Source: an uncultured Achromobacter sp.
GTDB lineage: Bacteria > Pseudomonadota > Gammaproteobacteria > Burkholderiales > Burkholderiaceae_B
Reading direction: 5' to 3'
Length of the DNA: 26,328 nt
Assembly: GCA_913775005.1 (NCBI GenBank)
Contig: CAJYKY010000566.1
Location: 1 to 26,328 of the forward strand
Part shown: positions 1-7,548 of the stretch, piece after piece
Position numbering within the stretch: the stretch's first letter is position 1
How the letters are laid out: each line of letters opens with the position of its first letter
Notes under the pieces: generated by a model
The model's database searches: none
What the model was told of the DNA's origin: nothing
The model's input: the letters and a program-made list of their open reading frames with translations, nothing else
Position numbers and translations under genes: made by a program

Positions 1-1008
1 GCCGGTCTGCGCGCGGATCTCGTCGGCGCGCGGACCGGCCAAGCCGCCAAGGAACCGATCCGCGTGTACGTCGGCCTGCGCGGCGCCGACACGCCCGAGG
101 CGCGCGCCGCACTGGCGCTGAAAGAAATGCAGCGCGTCGGCGCCTTCGACCGGTCCACGCTGGTGGTCGTAACGCCCACCGGCACGGGCTGGATCGACCC
201 GGCCGCGATGGACTCGCTGGAATACCTGCTGCATGGAGACGTTGCCAGCGTGGCGCTGCAATATTCCTACCTGTCCAGCCCGCTGTCCCTGCTGGCGCAG
301 CCCGAATACGGATCCGAGGCCGCGCGGGCGCTGTTCAACGCCGTGTATGGCTACTGGACGACGTTGCCGCGTGACCAGCGGCCCAAACTGTACCTGCATG
401 GGCTGAGCCTGGGTGCGATGAATTCAGCAAGATCGGCCGAGCTGTTCGAGATGATCGGCGACCCCATCCAAGGTGCGCTCTGGAGCGGCCCGCCCTTTGA
501 AAGCCGCGTCTGGCGCGCCATTACCGATGCCCGCAATCCTGGCTCGCCCGCCTGGCTGCCGGAACTGCGCGACGGCGCCTTCGTGCGCTTTATGAACCAG
601 CACGGTTCACGCGTACCGGCCGATGCGCCGTGGGGGCCGATGCGCATCGTCTTCCTGCAATACGCCAGCGACGCCGTCACTTTCTTCGACTACCGCGACC
701 TGTACCGCCGCCCCGCCTGGATGGACCCGCCCTACGGCCCCGACGTGTCGCCCGAGCTGCGCTGGGTGCCCGTGGTGACGATGTTTCAGTTGGCGCTGGA
801 CATGTCGGTCAGCACGGCCACGCCCATCGGCTATGGCCACGTCTACGCCCCGCAGCATTATGTGGACGCCTGGCTGGCGGTAACCGGCGTGCCGGGCTGG
901 ACGCCCGACGCGCTGGGCAGCCTGAAGCAACACCTGATCACGCGCATGCGGGCGGAGATGAGCGAATCGGACGGCAAGGAAACGGCTTACGAAAATCGCG
1001 GGGGCTGA
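1..1008 (+). CDS. Alpha/beta-hydrolase family protein, C-terminal part (5' truncated by window)
   Basis: The frame is open from base 1 with no stop, so the gene begins upstream; about 335 residues are visible. The segment HGLSLGAMNS (near base 400) fits the GxSxG nucleophile elbow of a serine hydrolase. The region around it (VVVTPTGTGWIDP, ALQYSYLSSPLSLL, SGPPF) resembles the catalytic part of the Pfam Abhydrolase_9 family (formerly DUF2319), whose members usually carry an N-terminal multi-pass membrane domain; that part would lie outside the window. A His in the GYGHVYAP segment near base 840 is a candidate catalytic His. The substrate is unknown. It converges with the Bug gene, 46 bases away, and no clear terminator is visible between them. 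The family call is from memory of motifs, not a search. Confidence 0.8.
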   Translation, partial: AGLRADLVGARTGQAAKEPIRVYVGLRGADTPEARAALALKEMQRVGAFDRSTLVVVTPTGTGWIDPAAMDSLEYLLHGDVASVALQYSYLSSPLSLLAQPEYGSEAARALFNAVYGYWTTLPRDQRPKLYLHGLSLGAMNSARSAELFEMIGDPIQGALWSGPPFESRVWRAITDARNPGSPAWLPELRDGAFVRFMNQHGSRVPADAPWGPMRIVFLQYASDAVTFFDYRDLYRRPAWMDPPYGPDVSPELRWVPVVTMFQLALDMSVSTATPIGYGHVYAPQHYVDAWLAVTGVPGWTPDALGSLKQHLITRMRAEMSESDGKETAYENRGG

Positions 1009-1054
1009 AGGGTCGCTTCAGACTGCCCGCGATGAATTTGATCACGCCCGCGCG

Positions 1055-2017
1055 TCAATTCGTCTGCACGTTCGCGCCTTCGATAATCGCCTTCCAGCGC
1101 GCCGTTTCTTCGTCTGAAAGCTTGGCCAGATCCTGGCGCGTGCCGGCATAAGGCACCGCGCCCTGCTCGGCCAGCTGCGCCACCATGGCGGGATCCTTGG
1201 CCAGCGCGATGACGGTGTCCTGCAATTTGCGCACCACATCGTCAGGCGTGCCGGCCGGCGCCATGACGCCATACCAGGATTCCACCACCGCATCCTTGAC
1301 GCCCGCCTCGGCCAGCGTCGGCACATCGGGAATCGCCGCACTGCGCGCCGCGCTGGCCACCGCCAGCACGCGCACCTTGCCCGGCTTGATGTAGGCCAGC
1401 ACGTTCGGCAAGTTCGCAAACAGCACCTGTACCTGCCCCGACAGCAAGTCCGACGTAGCCGGCCCCGCGCCGCGATACGGCACGTGTTCAAAGCGCGCGC
1501 CGGAGCGGTACATGAAGAGTTCACCGGTCAGATGATTCACCGACCCCATGCCCGCCGACGCCATGTTCAGCTTGCCCGGGTTCTGCCGCGCGTAGGCCAC
1601 CAGTTCGGCCACCGTCTTGGCCGGCACGTCGGCCGACACGGCCAGCACGTTAGGCACCGTGGAGAACAGCGCGACGGGCGCAAAGTCGCGCATCGCATCG
1701 TAGGGCAGGTTCTTGGTCAGCAAGGGCTGGATTGATTGCTGACCCATGGTGGCCAGCAGCAGCGTGTAGCCATCGGCGGGCGCCTTGGCAACGAAGTTGG
1801 CGCCGATGCTGCCGCCCCCGCCCGGTTTGTTTTCGACGATGACGGGCTGGCCCAGCGATTCCGACATGCGATTGGCCAGCAGGCGGCCCATCAGGTTGAC
1901 CGTTCCGCCCGGCGCAAACGGCACCACCAGCGTGATCGGCTTGACGGGATACGGCTGGGCATGCGCGGCCCCGCTGAGTCCCAGCGCGATGGCAAACAAG
2001 GCAATAGTTTTTTTCAT
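1055..2017 (-). CDS. Bug/TctC-family tripartite tricarboxylate transporter substrate-binding protein
   Basis: 320 residues, the usual Bug length. The start MKKTIALF at 2017 opens a Sec signal peptide ending GAAHA-Q, and AAGGGG lies 9 nt upstream; the longer open frame upstream runs into the preceding gene and lacks a signal. The mature protein begins YPVKPITLVVPFAPGGT, the hallmark first strand and loop of Bug proteins, followed by ENKPGGGGSIGA and DGYTLLLAT, also typical. Such proteins capture small, often carboxylated ligands in the periplasm, and many are orphans without cognate TctAB membrane subunits, as here. The gene starts 28 nt after the lyase-like gene ends, so the two probably share one transcript and the ligand may be the lyase substrate or a precursor. 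The ligand cannot be read from the sequence. Confidence 0.93.
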   Translation of the reverse strand: MKKTIALFAIALGLSGAAHAQPYPVKPITLVVPFAPGGTVNLMGRLLANRMSESLGQPVIVENKPGGGGSIGANFVAKAPADGYTLLLATMGQQSIQPLLTKNLPYDAMRDFAPVALFSTVPNVLAVSADVPAKTVAELVAYARQNPGKLNMASAGMGSVNHLTGELFMYRSGARFEHVPYRGAGPATSDLLSGQVQVLFANLPNVLAYIKPGKVRVLAVASAARSAAIPDVPTLAEAGVKDAVVESWYGVMAPAGTPDDVVRKLQDTVIALAKDPAMVAQLAEQGAVPYAGTRQDLAKLSDEETARWKAIIEGANVQTN

Positions 2018-2045
2018 GATGGATTTCCCCTTGACGATAGGCCGG

Positions 2046-3620
2046 TCAGGCCTGCTTGACGCAGCGGCCGCCCGATATGGATTCGATGTCAGGTGTGTAG
2101 CCAGGATCGGAATCAGACGTGGAAGACACCAGCTGATCCACACGCTGCCGCAGCCATGCCTGGCCATCGGCCACGCGCTGCGTCACCGCAGCAATCTCGC
2201 CGCGCTGGCGCCCCAGCTCGCCGCGCTGCGCCGCAATATGTGCGCGCACGCCGGCCGGCGCTGGTCCGCCGGGTGACACGCGCGCCGCCACATTGCGGAC
2301 GGGGTCCAGGCACGCGGCGATGTCGTCGTCGCCCAGCGTGACCGCCCGGCCCAGCTGTTCGCGGGCCGCGTCATGGATCATGGCCGACGTGATGCCGTGC
2401 GCGGGGATGCCGGCTTCCAGCGCCTGCCGCACCACGGCGCCAATGATGTGGTGCGCATCGCGGAACGAGGCATCGGCCTGGCGGACCAGCAGGTCGGCCA
2501 GATCCGTCACCGTGGAAAAATCTTCCGCCGCCCGCGCCGCCATGCGCGCGCGGTTGGGTTCCACCTTTTCCACCAGCAGCTGGATCAGCGCCAGGCACTT
2601 CACCGTTTCGTCGCAGGCTTCCCAACACGTGCGCGTGCTTTCCCGGCTGCTGTCGCCCGAATGCGTGAAGTGCGTGGACTTCACCGTGGACAGCGCCGCC
2701 GTGGTCAGGCCGATCACGTGGCCCGTCTTGCCGCGCAGGTATTCCAGCACAGCCGGGTTCTTCTTCTGCGGCATGATGCTGGACGTGCTGGCGATGCTGT
2801 CCGGAAAGCTCAGGAAGCCGAATTCCGGCGTGGACCAGATATAGAAGTCCTGCACCATCCGGCTGCTGGTGATCATCATGATCGACAGCGTGGCGCTCAG
2901 TTCCAGCGCGAAGTCGCGCGACGCCACGCCGTCAAGCGCGTTGGCCAAGGGCTGCGAAAAGCCCAGCATGGCGCTGGTGGACTGGCGGTCAATCGGGAAC
3001 GACGTGCCCGCCAGCGCACAGGCGCCCAGCGGCGACGCGTCGGCAGTGTCCAACGCGTGCAGCAGGCGGCCGACATCGCGCGACCACGCATCCACCAGCG
3101 CCGACAGGTAGTAGCCATAGGTGATCGGCTGTGCCGCCTGCATGTGCGTATAGCCGGGCATTACGCAGTCGGCATAGCGCTCGGCCTGCGTCAGCGCGGC
3201 GTCGGCCACGCCGATCAACGCCGACGCAATCTGCACGGCAAAATCCCGGGCACGCATGCGGTCGATGGTGGCGCCGATATCGTTGCGGCTGCGCGCGGTG
3301 TGCAACCGGCCGCCCAGCTCCTGGCCCACCTGCTTGATCAAATGCGCTTCGTAGTTGAAGTAGGCCTCTTCGCGGGCGGCGTCCAGCTCGATGCCATCCG
3401 GCCCGTCTTGCTGCATGGCTTGCAGCGCACCCGCCAGACGCACGGCCGCCGCATGATCCAGAATGCCCTGGTCATGCAGCATCACCAAATGCGCAAGATT
3501 GATCTGATTCAGCATCTCGAAGTTCGCGAAGAATTCGCGGTTCAAGCGCGGCAGGAAAATGTATTGAAGCACCTCCGGGGCGAGCGGTTGCTTTAATCGG
3601 CTGCTGACTTTGGATTCCAT
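2046..3620 (-). CDS. Argininosuccinate lyase-like enzyme (fumarase/aspartase superfamily)
   Basis: 524 residues from ATG 3620. A TTG start at 3680 is possible but would place translation in the divergent promoter region. Superfamily signatures are clear: HTARSRNDIG (about 107-116), PGYTHMQAAQP (about 155-165), SPLGACALAGTSFPIDR (about 196-212), and the flexible-loop signature SSIMPQKKNP (about 280-289) with the catalytic serine. These are argininosuccinate-lyase-type motifs, but the protein is about 50 residues longer than ordinary ArgH, mainly at the C-terminus. Its neighbours are a Bug binding protein and a LysR regulator, not arginine genes. Family members cleave C-N bonds to release fumarate; some relatives, such as EDDS lyase, act on aminopolycarboxylates. 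I infer a catabolic paralogue rather than the housekeeping arginine enzyme; the substrate is open. Confidence 0.88.
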   Translation of the reverse strand: MESKVSSRLKQPLAPEVLQYIFLPRLNREFFANFEMLNQINLAHLVMLHDQGILDHAAAVRLAGALQAMQQDGPDGIELDAAREEAYFNYEAHLIKQVGQELGGRLHTARSRNDIGATIDRMRARDFAVQIASALIGVADAALTQAERYADCVMPGYTHMQAAQPITYGYYLSALVDAWSRDVGRLLHALDTADASPLGACALAGTSFPIDRQSTSAMLGFSQPLANALDGVASRDFALELSATLSIMMITSSRMVQDFYIWSTPEFGFLSFPDSIASTSSIMPQKKNPAVLEYLRGKTGHVIGLTTAALSTVKSTHFTHSGDSSRESTRTCWEACDETVKCLALIQLLVEKVEPNRARMAARAAEDFSTVTDLADLLVRQADASFRDAHHIIGAVVRQALEAGIPAHGITSAMIHDAAREQLGRAVTLGDDDIAACLDPVRNVAARVSPGGPAPAGVRAHIAAQRGELGRQRGEIAAVTQRVADGQAWLRQRVDQLVSSTSDSDPGYTPDIESISGGRCVKQA

Positions 3621-3688
3621 GTCCGGGTCCGGTATCGCTAAGGAAAGGCTAGTCTCCGCCTGCGCCAACTTATGCGTCAAATCAGGGG

Positions 3689-3719
3689 TTTACAGCTTCA
3701 AATACAAAATTGATATGAT
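3689..3719 (+). promoter_or_regulatory. Predicted promoter of the LysR gene
   Basis: TTTACA (3689-3694) and TATGAT (3714-3719) match the sigma-70 -35 and -10 hexamers at five of six positions each. The spacer is 19 nt, slightly long. The start codon follows at 3752, which leaves a leader of about 25 nt. Confidence 0.45.
3698..3713. promoter_or_regulatory. Candidate LysR-type operator (TCAA-N8-TTGA dyad)
   Basis: A perfect 4+4 dyad, TCAA-ATACAAAA-TTGA, is AT-rich at its centre. It lies in the divergent intergenic region between the lyase-like gene and the LysR gene, inside the spacer of the predicted LysR promoter. A site there would suit autorepression with control of the divergent operon. 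The dyad is short and could arise by chance. Confidence 0.35.
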
Positions 3720-3751
3720 TGCCGCTACGCCTTTCCACGAATAATTCGCTG

Positions 3752-4642
3752 ATGAACTTCAAGCAGATCGAGGCCTTTCGCGCCGTGATGATGACGCGGT
3801 CGATGACGACGGCGGCGGGTCTGTTGCACACCTCGCAGCCCAACGTCAGCCGCTGGATTGCGCTGCTTGAAGCCACGTTGGGGTTTGAGCTGTTTCAGCG
3901 CGTGGGCACGCGGCTGATCCCCACGCCCGAGGCCGACGCGTTCTATGTCGATGTGGAACGCGCCTTCATCGGCCTGGAATCGTTGAACGACAGCGCCAGT
4001 TCCATCCGCCGCCGTGGCACGGGCCTGCTGCGTGTGGGCGCGGTGGGCTCGATCACGCAGTGCGTGCTGCCCGACGCCATCCGCCTGTTCCGCCAGACCT
4101 TCCCGGACTTGTCCGTCGTGGTGAACACGGGCGGCTCCGACGTGGTGGCCAAATGGATGGCCACGGGGTTTTGCGACATCGGCTTCTGTTCCATCCAGAC
4201 GGATGTGCCGGGGCTGCAATACGAACGCATCAACACCGCGTACGGCGTGGGCATCGTGACCCGCTCGCACCGGCTGGCGCGCAAAAAGCGCCTGACGCCC
4301 GCCGACTTCGCGGGCGAGAATTTCATCTGCCTGCCGTCGGGCAGTTTCAACCGCGCCGCCATCGACCGCCACTTTCCCGACGATGCCCGCCACCTGTCCA
4401 TTGAGACGCCTTACGCCACCACCATCTGCACCATGGTCGGCAAGGGCCTGGGCGTGTCGATCGTAAACCCGGTGGTGTCGCGCGCGCTCAGCCTGCCCGA
4501 ACTCCGCGAGATTCCCTTTTCGGAAAAAATTGCGTTTCACAGCTATGCCGTCAGTTCCAGCCACTTTCCGGTCAGCACGCCCGCGCGCCATCTGGACGCG
4601 TGCGTGCAAGACGTTTTCCGTACGCTGAACGGCACCCCATGA
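3752..4642 (+). CDS. LysR-family transcriptional regulator
   Basis: 296 residues, the normal LysR length, from ATG 3752. The N-terminus MNFKQIEAFRAVMMTRSMT, followed by AAGLLHTSQPNVSRWIALLE and LGFELFQRVGTRLIPTPEA, is a standard LysR winged helix-turn-helix (residues 1-60). A type 2 periplasmic-binding-like effector domain fills the remainder (about 90-296). It is divergent from the lyase-like/Bug operon, the classic arrangement for a LysR protein controlling its neighbour in response to a pathway metabolite. The last bases overlap the start of the oxygenase-like gene (ATGA), so the two are translationally coupled. The regulatory target is inferred from position. Confidence 0.95.
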   Translation: MNFKQIEAFRAVMMTRSMTTAAGLLHTSQPNVSRWIALLEATLGFELFQRVGTRLIPTPEADAFYVDVERAFIGLESLNDSASSIRRRGTGLLRVGAVGSITQCVLPDAIRLFRQTFPDLSVVVNTGGSDVVAKWMATGFCDIGFCSIQTDVPGLQYERINTAYGVGIVTRSHRLARKKRLTPADFAGENFICLPSGSFNRAAIDRHFPDDARHLSIETPYATTICTMVGKGLGVSIVNPVVSRALSLPELREIPFSEKIAFHSYAVSSSHFPVSTPARHLDACVQDVFRTLNGTP

Positions 4643-5298
4643 CGCAAGCGCCCACTATCATGCAAGCCCCCGCCAACGCGTACTTTCGTAGCGGCGGCGC
4701 GTTGCGCAGCCGCAGTGTGGCCGGCGCGGTACGGCATGGCGTCATCGACGTGCCGGCACCGCCGCCGCGCGTGCAAGCGGATTGGGAGCGCGACATCCGC
4801 AAGTACCTGATGCTGGAACCCGGCGACGTCGAGCAGCTGTCACTGGCCCGTACCCACTTGCGATGGCCCGGCCTGGATGACTGTGTGCAGCGCATGCACG
4901 GCTGGGCGGGCGCGCTGGGGCTGCAAGAGGTGCTTGCGTCCAGCGACATCGCGCTGATGGCGTGCCGGGGCGCGCGCTATCACCACGACGGCGAACAATA
5001 CTCGGGCGCGGTCTTCTGCAATCTGTTCCTTAGCGAAGACAAAGGGCTGGACGTGCATTTTCCCGGCACCGGCCAGCGCCTTGCCCTGACGCGCGGCGCG
5101 GCCATGCTGTTCGACACCTGCCAGCCGCATGCCGTCATACGGCGCGAAGCCAGCGGTTTCCAGCCCGACGATTTTCCGGCACACGAGGATCTGACGCAGG
5201 TGTTCCTGACGTGGGAACTACCCGTGCAAGCGCCGGGCGTGGCGGCGGCGATGGGCATCGCCTTCGATACCGATACCCCAAGCATCAGAAAACGGTGA
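4639..5298 (+). CDS. Predicted 2-oxoglutarate/Fe(II)-dependent oxygenase-like protein
   Basis: 219 residues from ATG 4639, which overlaps the LysR stop as ATGA. The segment RYHHDGEQYSG (about 113-123) can supply the H-x-D iron ligands (H115, D117). QPHAVIRR (about 162-169) can supply the distal His (H164) and the Arg that binds 2-oxoglutarate, and the order and spacing fit a double-stranded beta-helix oxygenase. FPGTGQRLALTRGAAMLFD between them resembles the strand pairs of that fold. No signal peptide is visible. Coupling to the LysR gene suggests that it acts in the same pathway as the lyase-like enzyme or modifies a related substrate. The fold call is moderate; the substrate is unknown. 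Confidence 0.65.
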   Translation: MTQAPTIMQAPANAYFRSGGALRSRSVAGAVRHGVIDVPAPPPRVQADWERDIRKYLMLEPGDVEQLSLARTHLRWPGLDDCVQRMHGWAGALGLQEVLASSDIALMACRGARYHHDGEQYSGAVFCNLFLSEDKGLDVHFPGTGQRLALTRGAAMLFDTCQPHAVIRREASGFQPDDFPAHEDLTQVFLTWELPVQAPGVAAAMGIAFDTDTPSIRKR

Positions 5299-5350
5299 CG
5301 CACCGATTTCACACAGACACGCTCTTCAACATCCTGTGCCGCTTCCCACA

Positions 5351-5378
5351 TTTGCGTGTATCGCCTCGCCGCTATACT
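5351..5378 (+). promoter_or_regulatory. Possible promoter of the PIG-L/lectin gene
   Basis: TATACT (5373-5378) is a good -10 element. The best -35 candidate, TTTGCG (5351-5356), is weak with a 16-nt spacer. It lies about 54 nt before the chosen start in the 133-nt gap that follows the oxygenase-like gene. Confidence 0.4.
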
Positions 5379-5431
5379 CGTTTCACTTTTATCTTTTGCC
5401 GCGCCGCGCCTTTTAAGTGGCGCGCTCATCT

Positions 5432-7513
5432 ATGCCTTCGTTGATGGCCCTGACACGCCCGCTGGGACGGGCGCTACTTTGTGCAGCCGCCGCCTTTGTC
5501 TGCCTGCCCGCCTGGGCCGCCCCGCCTACGCTGGCGCAGTGCCATGGCATCAAGGATCTGGCTTTCGTCGCGCACCTTGACGACGACCTGCTATTCATGA
5601 ATCCGGACATCGCCTCCAACATCGAGGCGGGCGGCTGCGTGCGCGTGGTCTACCTGACCGCCAGCGACGCGGGCGAAGGCGAAACCTACATGCTGGGCCG
5701 CGAACGCGGCGTGCGCGCCGCCTATGCCTACATGGCGCACAAGCCCGACGTCTGGAAATCGGATGCCGGCATGGTGGGGCAGCGCCGCATCGCGCGCGTC
5801 ACCTTGCAGGAAAACCCGCGTGTGCAGCTGTGGCACATGCGGCTCAAAGATCCGTGGCTGGGCAAAGGCTGGGGCAGCCTGACTCCGCTTAGCCGCACCG
5901 AATCCGAAGCAGGCCAAAGCGTCGACACGCTGGGCCCCTACCCCGAGGTCTACACGCGCGAACAACTAATCGACACGCTAGCCGAATTGATCCGCCAGTA
6001 CGGCCCCACCACAGTGCGCCATCTGGACGACACCATCAGCGTGCCGTACACGCAGTTGTGCTGGCGCTGCGCCGGCCACGGCCACCCAGACCACATCGCC
6101 AGCGCGCGGCTCGTGCGCGAAGCCATGCTGCGCGCGCCCGGCAATTACGCCGAAACCGGCTACATCGACTACCCCAGCCAGGAACGCGCCACCAATCTGG
6201 CCGAACAGGAAATTGCCACCAAGTCGGTGATCTTCCAGCACTACGCCTGGAACGACTACCACTACTGCGCCGGCCCCACGGGCTGCAAGGAACCTGCCGG
6301 CCCGGCGGCGGCGTGGGTGCAGCGCGCCTATTACGTCTCGCGCCAGGACATCGCGCCGCAGTTGTATCCCGACGGGCGCGGCGGGCTGGTGGTGTTTGCG
6401 GCGGGCGAAACCAATGCCGCCGTGAACCGCTGGGATTCCGGCCAGCAACGCTGGCAGAGCCTGGGCGGGCGCACGAGCGGCCCACTGGTGTCGTTTGCGC
6501 ATGCGGATGGCACGGCAGGCCTGATGGCGCGCGATCCGTTGGGCGGCGTCTGGGCCAACAAGCAACGCCACGACGGCACCTGGCAAGGCTGGCAGGCGCT
6601 GGGCGGCTTGCGCGTGACGCAGATCCCATCCGTTGCGCCGCGCGGTGAAGCCGCCGCCGTCGCGCTGGGCTACGACGGCCTGCTGCATTGGATTGCGCCG
6701 TCGGGCATCGACGGCAGCTGGAGCACGTGGCAGACGCTGCCGCCGCTGGACGGCGCGACCGGCTCGCCCGCCGCCACGCTGGGCGCCGACGGCCGCTACG
6801 TGATCTTCGCTGCCACGACCCGGGGCGAACTCTTCTACACGCGCCAGTTGCCCGCGCACCCCGGTCAACGCCCCGAATGGCACGCTTGGCGCCGCGTGCC
6901 CGCGCCTGAAGCCGCGGGCGGGCTGGCCGCCATCCGCAACCATGAAAACCGTGTCGAACTCTACTTCCGCCAGCGCGGCAGCAACCACCTGACCAAGCTC
7001 GTCGAGATTGGCGACACGACCGACATGGATATGGATTGGAGCGCCGCGTCCGACCTGGGCGTGCCGTTCATCGGCCGGCCGGCGCTGAATGTGGACGCGC
7101 AGGGCAGCGTCGTGCTGGCGATTCTGGAACGTGCCGACGGCCATCTGTGGCTGGTGGAACAGGGCAAGCCGGTCAGGTTGGAGGCCGAGGCGGCATCGCC
7201 CCCTGCGCTCAACATCATCGACGGCACGCTCTACATCGTGGCGCGCACCGCAGGCGGCCCGCAGCGCTATCAGGTGCTGTCACGTCGCAGCGGCACATGG
7301 GCCACGGCGGTGACGCTGGACGGCGTGCCGTCCACGGGCGGCGGCCCCTTTGCCACGATGGCGGCGCGGCCTAACGATTTGCCTAATCTGGGCGCGCATG
7401 GCGCCAACAATACGCTGGTCGTGCGCCCGTCGCCGACGGATCCCACGTCGCTGAACGTCGAACGTATGCCGACACAAGTGTCGCGGCCTGCCACGCCTAC
7501 GTCGGTGCAGTAA
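5432..7513 (+). CDS. Secreted PIG-L (LmbE-type) deacetylase with C-terminal lectin-like beta-propeller
   Basis: 693 residues from ATG 5432; GTG 5417 and ATG 5444 are alternatives. A signal peptide ends about residue 29 (CLPAWA-A). The PIG-L domain (about 40-300) carries the zinc motifs: AHLDDDLLF at 47-55 (family consensus AHPDDE) and HGHPDH at 216-221. PIG-L enzymes remove N-acetyl groups from glycans or small GlcNAc conjugates. The C-terminal half (about 310-690) contains recurring Trp repeats of the kind GxWxxWQxLGG (WQSLGG, WQGWQALGG, WSTWQTLPP, WHAWRRVP). They resemble the DUF346/PLL-type propeller lectin repeats. I infer an exported glycan deacetylase with its own carbohydrate-binding module. 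It stands alone, converging on the signalling operon. Confidence 0.85.
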   Translation: MPSLMALTRPLGRALLCAAAAFVCLPAWAAPPTLAQCHGIKDLAFVAHLDDDLLFMNPDIASNIEAGGCVRVVYLTASDAGEGETYMLGRERGVRAAYAYMAHKPDVWKSDAGMVGQRRIARVTLQENPRVQLWHMRLKDPWLGKGWGSLTPLSRTESEAGQSVDTLGPYPEVYTREQLIDTLAELIRQYGPTTVRHLDDTISVPYTQLCWRCAGHGHPDHIASARLVREAMLRAPGNYAETGYIDYPSQERATNLAEQEIATKSVIFQHYAWNDYHYCAGPTGCKEPAGPAAAWVQRAYYVSRQDIAPQLYPDGRGGLVVFAAGETNAAVNRWDSGQQRWQSLGGRTSGPLVSFAHADGTAGLMARDPLGGVWANKQRHDGTWQGWQALGGLRVTQIPSVAPRGEAAAVALGYDGLLHWIAPSGIDGSWSTWQTLPPLDGATGSPAATLGADGRYVIFAATTRGELFYTRQLPAHPGQRPEWHAWRRVPAPEAAGGLAAIRNHENRVELYFRQRGSNHLTKLVEIGDTTDMDMDWSAASDLGVPFIGRPALNVDAQGSVVLAILERADGHLWLVEQGKPVRLEAEAASPPALNIIDGTLYIVARTAGGPQRYQVLSRRSGTWATAVTLDGVPSTGGGPFATMAARPNDLPNLGAHGANNTLVVRPSPTDPTSLNVERMPTQVSRPATPTSVQ

Positions 7514-7514
7514 G

Positions 7515-7548
7515 GCGTAGGCGAACCGGGTTTTATCGAACCCTACGC
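7515..7548. terminator. Convergent (bidirectional) hairpin
   Basis: GCGTAGG (7515-7521) pairs exactly with CCTACGC (7542-7548) across a loop holding a second short GGTT/AACC pairing. It lies between the converging PIG-L gene and the receiver-kinase gene and reaches into the latter's last codons. A short TTTT run sits inside the loop and there is no U-tract after the stem, so this is only a probable terminator. Confidence 0.4.

Noticed and set aside
3621..3680. TTG start at 3680 for the lyase-like gene, adding 20 residues
   Set aside because: A rare start codon without a clear ribosome-binding site; the extra residues do not resemble the family and would intrude on the divergent promoter region.
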